Positions 59,905 through 64,000 of a stretch of 64,000 nucleotides of DNA are shown here, one piece after another. The stretch is from Pyronema omphalodes (lineage: Eukaryota; Ascomycota; Pezizomycetes; Pezizales; Pyronemataceae). Location: NCBI GenBank assembly GCA_024516155.1, contig JAJJXM010000022.1, positions 434,001 through 498,000 of the forward strand. The letters are read 5' to 3'. The position numbers were made by a program, and so were the translations under genes. The first letter of the stretch is position 1; the number at the start of each line of letters is the position of its first letter. Below the pieces are notes generated by a model. The model saw only the letters and a list, made by a program, of their open reading frames with translations, did not search any database and was not told the origin of the DNA.

Positions 59905-60119
59905 CTACATAGTTTTCATATCTCATCCACTTACTGAATTTTGGAGCAATGGATTTCATGTATGACGACCTCACCTTTTGTAGTTTACGTTGAAAATGAG
60001 TTTCCCAATAATCACAATATTTCTTTCTCTGTTTATTCACACTGAAGGTGACTTCAGTGAAAAACAACAATGCCAATTCGTACATCAAACTGTGAACTCC
60101 AACATTCTCTTTTGATATT

Positions 60120-60880
60120 ACACCGGGAACGTTATAACTCCAGATAATCAAAGCTTCCGACCCTCAACCCAACACAAATACCGTGCCCGACACAACTCCA
60201 TCCAATGTAGGCAACGCTGCCCCGGAATCTACAGACAAATGGCGGATTGTGGACGGTAAGAGAGCCCGTAGGAAGAAGAAGGCAACCGTTTCTGGGCCAC
60301 GACAACAGACAGTACAGCAGAATGACAAATCCCCGACACAACAGAGTGGTGCACGGGGTGAGAAACAGTATCAACCAACAATGAAACACCGCTCCGGAAG
60401 CAAAACATGGGCAGATGTTGTCCGCAGTGGTGGAATTAATGTCCAGATTATCCTGGGAAATGACAACCTGAGACCGGCAACCCCGGTGAAGGTCAAGGGA
60501 AAAAGGGGAGAGGGGCGAGGTGGGAATAGCAGGAGACGCAGGCGGGGAGGAAGCGGGGGGCATGGGAATCACAAAGTAACAGGGCAGATGATGAGTGAAA
60601 ATACCACAGGCTACAAACAGGGCATGGTGGTGGATGCTAGAGGAGGTAACTAGCACATGACAGGACAAGGGGGAGACTGAGGAAATCCTCTTTCCCAAGT
60701 CTGTTGTTTTTTCTCGTTGTATTTCTTTTCATACTTTGTTTGACGGGTTATATGGGCGTAGGAGATTTGGGGGCCTCATTAGGTGGTTTATATCACGAGG
60801 ACGGGATTCTGATATTATTTTAGTCCTGCATAGGCCTTTTAGGCCTTGGTCAGCGTATGATTCAATAATAATAATGATGA
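60120..60880 (+). mobile_element. Non-LTR retroelement fragment: gag-like ORF plus 3' tail (copy B)
   Basis: An open frame from about 60145 to 60653 reads KWRIVDGKRARRKKKAT, KTWADVVRSGG, INVQIILGNDNL and a Gly/Arg-rich basic stretch, parallel to the copy-A element. The stop codon differs: copy B ends at GGN, while copy A runs on for about ten codons. The tail carries GAGGACGGGATTCTGATATT, AGGCCTTTTAGGCCTTGGTC at about 60834-60853, and ends ATTCAATAATAATAATGATG. No reverse transcriptase is present. It is part of the duplicated block, so it inserted before the block duplicated. Confidence 0.65.
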
Positions 60881-61320
60881 GTTGGCTTGGCTTGGCTAGG
60901 CTATATAGGCTAGGCTGGGTTGGATACTGGCGGGATACTGGTGGGAACATAACAGCCCGGCCATGTACATACATCCAGGTAGGCAGGCTATTTATCGGAA
61001 TTCCTGATCTGGGTTATAAGGTATTCATTTCCAACTTGCCTTGGATATGAATCTATACATTGGATCATAATATAGTTATTTCCGAACCTATGAACGCATG
61101 AACCTATAAATATACGCATAGTTTTCTTTCTAATATGTATGTTTTCTTATCCTGTATCGTTTGAATATTTCCCTATTCTCATATCATCGCGCAATATCCT
61201 GTTTCTTCGTCCAATTCCATAGCCTTCATTTATCTAGCCTCATGATATCACATCTCATCCTTCCTCCCCCGCTCCCCCCATCCCATCACCATCCCATATC
61301 ACCATCCCATCACCATCCCA
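60881..61320. other. Intergenic between copy B and the hydrolase gene
   Basis: GGCTTGGCTAGGCTATATAGGCTAGG-like short repeats near 60890-60925. ATCCCATCACC repeats at 61275-61320 run into the C-terminal end of the minus-strand hydrolase gene. No gene seen. Confidence 0.5.
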
Positions 61321-63804
61321 TCACCAGCCCCTCTCCTCAACCATAGCCCTAACACAGACGCCGACACCCTCGAGCTCACCCAGCAAAGCCACATGACCTC
61401 TATCCACTGCCACCTTCTTCACACACCTATAACCCACGGGCAACATAGCAGCTTTCGCCAAACAAACGCCATCACCAGCTCCAAACACCAATTCCTCATA
61501 GACATCATTTCTCTTAATTCCCTCATAACCATCAACCCTTGCACCTTTTACCGTTGGGGTTGTTTTGGAATATAATACCGTCATTACCGGGTAATGCGGT
61601 TCTAGGTGTGATTTATATTGGAGTTGCTGGCGGAAGGAACGCGTGCTGGAAAGGGTTCGGGATAGATAGGGAAGCGCTCGGGATGTGGGGATGCTGGGGG
61701 TTGGGGTGTCGGAGGAGGTGGAAGAGGAGTTGAGTTGCGGGGTTAGGGAGGAGGGGTTGAGGATATCTTTTTCTTTTTCCTTTGCGGTGGATAGGAGGTT
61801 GATATTAGGGGTTACGGAGCCTAGAACATTTCTCTGGTGGTGTTGATGTTGTTGCTGTGTCTGTATTGGGACATCGCTAACACATGGGCTCAAGCCGTAC
61901 TTTTTCCAATTCTCGACATCATAAAAATCGACCGGTAGGGATTCTCCGGTTTTTTTATCGACGAAGCAAGTTCCATCTTCGGGGAGGAATGCATAGCTGG
62001 ATCTTAGGGTGAAGTTGACTTGTGCTGTGAAGACTTTGGAATTAAAGAGGACTGAGTCGCCGTTTCGAAGGGGGCCTAGGATGTTGACACAATGCTGGGG
62101 GGTGCCGGCAAATAATACCCCGGAAAATAATTCCGGTCGTTGGTTTATTGCATAACGAACTATTAGGCCTCCTAGAGAATGCGCAATTACCATTGCACCT
62201 TTTCCTTTTCGTTTCGTCATTGGATCCTCCCCAGGAGAAAGTTGATTACAGGGAAGAGATTCCAGGAATTTTATAAGACGGTCTGCGATCAATGCGGGTG
62301 ATAAGCGCCAGTCATAACCCCAATCATGAACTCTTCTATCATGTTGCGCAGCATTTGCTTTTAGGCGGCGGATTAAACGCCGGGATATATCCACTCCGGA
62401 TATCGATTTTAACATTCCATCAGCATAGATTTGATGTTCTGCCATTTCTTCGTCTTCTGGATTCAAGCCTAGTTCTAAATCAATTTTCCGAAGATTGAAC
62501 CCGACTTTTAATGGAATCCAAACTCGACGACCAGTAGCTGTATCCCGAAGAATCGACCCACGGTATCCTCCCATAACTACCACATCCCCAGTGACGGTAT
62601 CAATTGCATCCAGCGCTGGAGACTTGGGAAGAACTGGCGATGCTTCTGACTCGTTGAATGGATTTAGGGATGCTACATGTTGCCGGATTTGATGCAATTG
62701 AGGCACATCTGGTAACCCGGAGATAAACTGGTCTTTGATAGCTTTGAACCGGGAATTGGTCATTTGCGTTACATGATGGAAGCGGGCGTCATCGCCGATG
62801 CTGGAGGTTGCGGAGCCACCTGTGTGCATACGCACTAGAGATATACGGTGTAGAGAGGAAGCTGAGGAGGAGCGGCGGAGAGGTTTAGGACGGGATGGGG
62901 TCGGGAGTGCTGCGGAAGTTGTGTCTGCTGCTCCTGTCGCAGCTGCCGCCTTGGGGAATTCTGCATCTCGTGGCGAGCGAGAGAAGAAGGTTGCGCTGCG
63001 GGGTGAGGAGAAAAGGTCCTTTGTGGATGGTAGGTTCAAGTTCGATAATGTAGTCTTTGCGCGCTGTCGACGAAACCTATCTGCTATACTCTCGGATGAC
63101 GCTTCCGATCGTACAAACGAAGGGAGGGATACATCGAATGATGGTAGGGAAACATTTTTCGGTAATGATGGGAGGTTGAATGATGATAGAGAAAAAGTGT
63201 TTTTTTTGTGATGATGCTGATGCTGATGATGCACCTGTTGCGTCTGTGGGTGACGATGAAGTGACGGAATATGGTTATGGTGATCGTCGACTGGGGTTGG
63301 TTTCAAGGCGGGACGTGCAGTAACAGGTACAGATACAGGTGTAACAGGAGTTGAGGGAGATTCCGGTTCCTGTTCCTGTTCTGGTTCGCCAGCTTCATCA
63401 TCCGATGAGATGGGAGATGTCCGTGTGAGGGGTTGGTTGTGGCTTGCGGCGGATGCATACAACACTGAGCTCTGAGTTCTTGACAGAATTGGTGCTATCA
63501 ATGATTCTGCTTCGATTTCTCGAACTGCGCCGGGACGGGAAATGGTTGTTGGTGGATGGTCATTGAGGGCGTCGGTATCGTCATCAGATGAGGCTGGTGG
63601 TGGTATAGAGTTCAACTCGTAGGTGGTCAGTCTTAAAGATTGGTGATGTTGTTGTTGTTGCGGTAGCTGTTGATAGCTTCCTTCAGCCGTCGTCGCCGTC
63701 GTCGCCGTCGTTTTAGTCGCGGTCGTAGTTTCTATAGTCGTTGCTATCGTTTCCTGCTCCAAATCCCTAGCGTGCATCTCAGAAACCGTCGCCATCTCAG
63801 CCAT
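61321..63804 (-). CDS. LCAT-like alpha/beta hydrolase
   Basis: Intronless, 827 residues. The first 340 are low complexity: Thr/Ala/Gln-rich start, acidic SSDDD patches, a His/Gln run (HHQHQHHHKK) and Ser-rich repeats (SFNLPSLPKNVSLPSFDVSLPSF). The hydrolase domain starts near 390 (DVVVMGGYRGSILRD). Later it has VHDWGYDWRLSP (about 492-503, typical of lecithin:cholesterol acyltransferase relatives), MVIAHSLGGLIVRYA with nucleophile Ser about 543, and FAGTPQHCVNILGPL. A C-terminal DRGHVALLGE supplies the likely catalytic His near 807. No signal peptide or membrane segment is seen, so an intracellular lipase or acyltransferase is likely; substrate unknown. A second ATG (codon 4) could also be used. 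The divergent Ala/Thr start suggests a disordered regulatory region. Confidence 0.88.
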   Translation of the reverse strand: MAEMATVSEMHARDLEQETIATTIETTTATKTTATTATTAEGSYQQLPQQQQHHQSLRLTTYELNSIPPPASSDDDTDALNDHPPTTISRPGAVREIEAESLIAPILSRTQSSVLYASAASHNQPLTRTSPISSDDEAGEPEQEQEPESPSTPVTPVSVPVTARPALKPTPVDDHHNHIPSLHRHPQTQQVHHQHQHHHKKNTFSLSSFNLPSLPKNVSLPSFDVSLPSFVRSEASSESIADRFRRQRAKTTLSNLNLPSTKDLFSSPRSATFFSRSPRDAEFPKAAAATGAADTTSAALPTPSRPKPLRRSSSASSLHRISLVRMHTGGSATSSIGDDARFHHVTQMTNSRFKAIKDQFISGLPDVPQLHQIRQHVASLNPFNESEASPVLPKSPALDAIDTVTGDVVVMGGYRGSILRDTATGRRVWIPLKVGFNLRKIDLELGLNPEDEEMAEHQIYADGMLKSISGVDISRRLIRRLKANAAQHDRRVHDWGYDWRLSPALIADRLIKFLESLPCNQLSPGEDPMTKRKGKGAMVIAHSLGGLIVRYAINQRPELFSGVLFAGTPQHCVNILGPLRNGDSVLFNSKVFTAQVNFTLRSSYAFLPEDGTCFVDKKTGESLPVDFYDVENWKKYGLSPCVSDVPIQTQQQHQHHQRNVLGSVTPNINLLSTAKEKEKDILNPSSLTPQLNSSSTSSDTPTPSIPTSRALPYLSRTLSSTRSFRQQLQYKSHLEPHYPVMTVLYSKTTPTVKGARVDGYEGIKRNDVYEELVFGAGDGVCLAKAAMLPVGYRCVKKVAVDRGHVALLGELEGVGVCVRAMVEERGW

Positions 63805-64000
63805 CTCAACTTTGCGATGTAAATCAAAACTTGAAATATTCCGAGTTCAAAGATGTCGCGCGTAGAGGATTGGATTAAAAGGATTCGCAGATGAGAAAAA
63901 AAGGGAATGTAATATGTAAGTCGGTATCAGAGTATGTAATGCCTCAACCACCGACCGGGTCGCTAAGAACCCGTCCGGTCCGTCCGTTCGTTCGTTCCAA
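63805..64000. promoter_or_regulatory. 5' flank of the hydrolase gene
   Basis: The 196 bases upstream of the minus-strand start hold its leader and part of the promoter. The far end has CCGTCCGGTCCGTCCGTTCGTTCGTT short repeats. No specific element was recognised. Confidence 0.4.

Larger units (their letters stand above)
55195..60880 (+). repeat. Inverted segmental duplication, copy B
   Basis: The same block as 13020-21142 in opposite orientation. It starts near CAGCAGCCATGAGGTCAAT (55212) and ends in the retroelement tail near 60870. Its order is 5' flank, zinc-finger/ankyrin gene, gag-like element. It keeps the LINE-free site CTGGTGTGGCACT at 56356-56368. Short insertions relative to copy A lie near 55305-55360 and 55430-55730. 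Confidence 0.93.

Overview
The window looks like nuclear DNA of a filamentous ascomycete (Pezizomycotina). The reasons are: protein genes with short introns (42-127 bp, one of 317 bp) that have GTANGT-like donors and CTAAC/CTGAC branch sites; a tRNA-Ser(CGA) with a short intron; Tad-like non-LTR retrotransposon remains that carry an RNase H domain; and a typical filamentous-fungal C2H2 zinc-finger/ankyrin protein family. I cannot name the class or species. Exon joins were made by hand from splice signals and reading frame.

Layout. 1-1.4 kb is a mosaic of six tandem-repeat arrays. 2.2-10.5 kb holds an unknown two-exon gene, 6-phosphogluconolactonase, a decayed small secreted-protein relic and a seven-exon POT/PTR2 peptide transporter. 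10.5-13 kb is repeat-rich and contains a tandemly duplicated hairpin just after the transporter. 13.0-21.1 kb (copy A) and 55.2-60.9 kb (copy B) are two inverted copies of one segment. Each carries a zinc-finger/ankyrin gene and a gag-like retroelement fragment. Copy A alone is interrupted by a 2.36-kb 5'-truncated LINE with a 13-bp target-site duplication, and the empty site is present in copy B. 21.2-22.6 kb is low-complexity DNA. 22.6-26.3 kb is a BCAS3-like WD40 gene. 26.7-36.6 kb is about 10 kb with no recognisable protein gene. The tRNA-Ser(CGA) is at 36.65 kb. 37.5-42.1 kb has a GH5 glucan-hydrolase-like gene and an Rcm1/NSUN5 rRNA methyltransferase. 43.1-46.3 kb is a cluster of LINE and SINE fragments, including one full-length tRNA-derived SINE with an 11-bp perfect target-site duplication. 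46.4-53.0 kb holds an orphan gene, a Dus1 tRNA-dihydrouridine synthase, an intronless acidic-tailed protein and a small secreted cysteine-rich protein. 61.3-63.8 kb is an LCAT-like alpha/beta hydrolase.

The single-copy genes are dispersed housekeeping or nutrient functions (pentose phosphate pathway, peptide uptake, autophagy-type WD40, rRNA and tRNA modification, glucan hydrolysis, lipid hydrolysis) and do not form a cluster. The coherent story is in the repeats. An inverted pair of blocks flanks about 34 kb and carries ankyrin genes whose 102-bp repeat number differs (9 versus 5 full internal units). A tRNA-Gly-like SINE shares its 3' tail with the gag-like element, which suggests a LINE/SINE partnership. 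The hairpin after the transporter shows a compensatory base change between its two copies. No CRISPR array, operon or prokaryotic feature is present.
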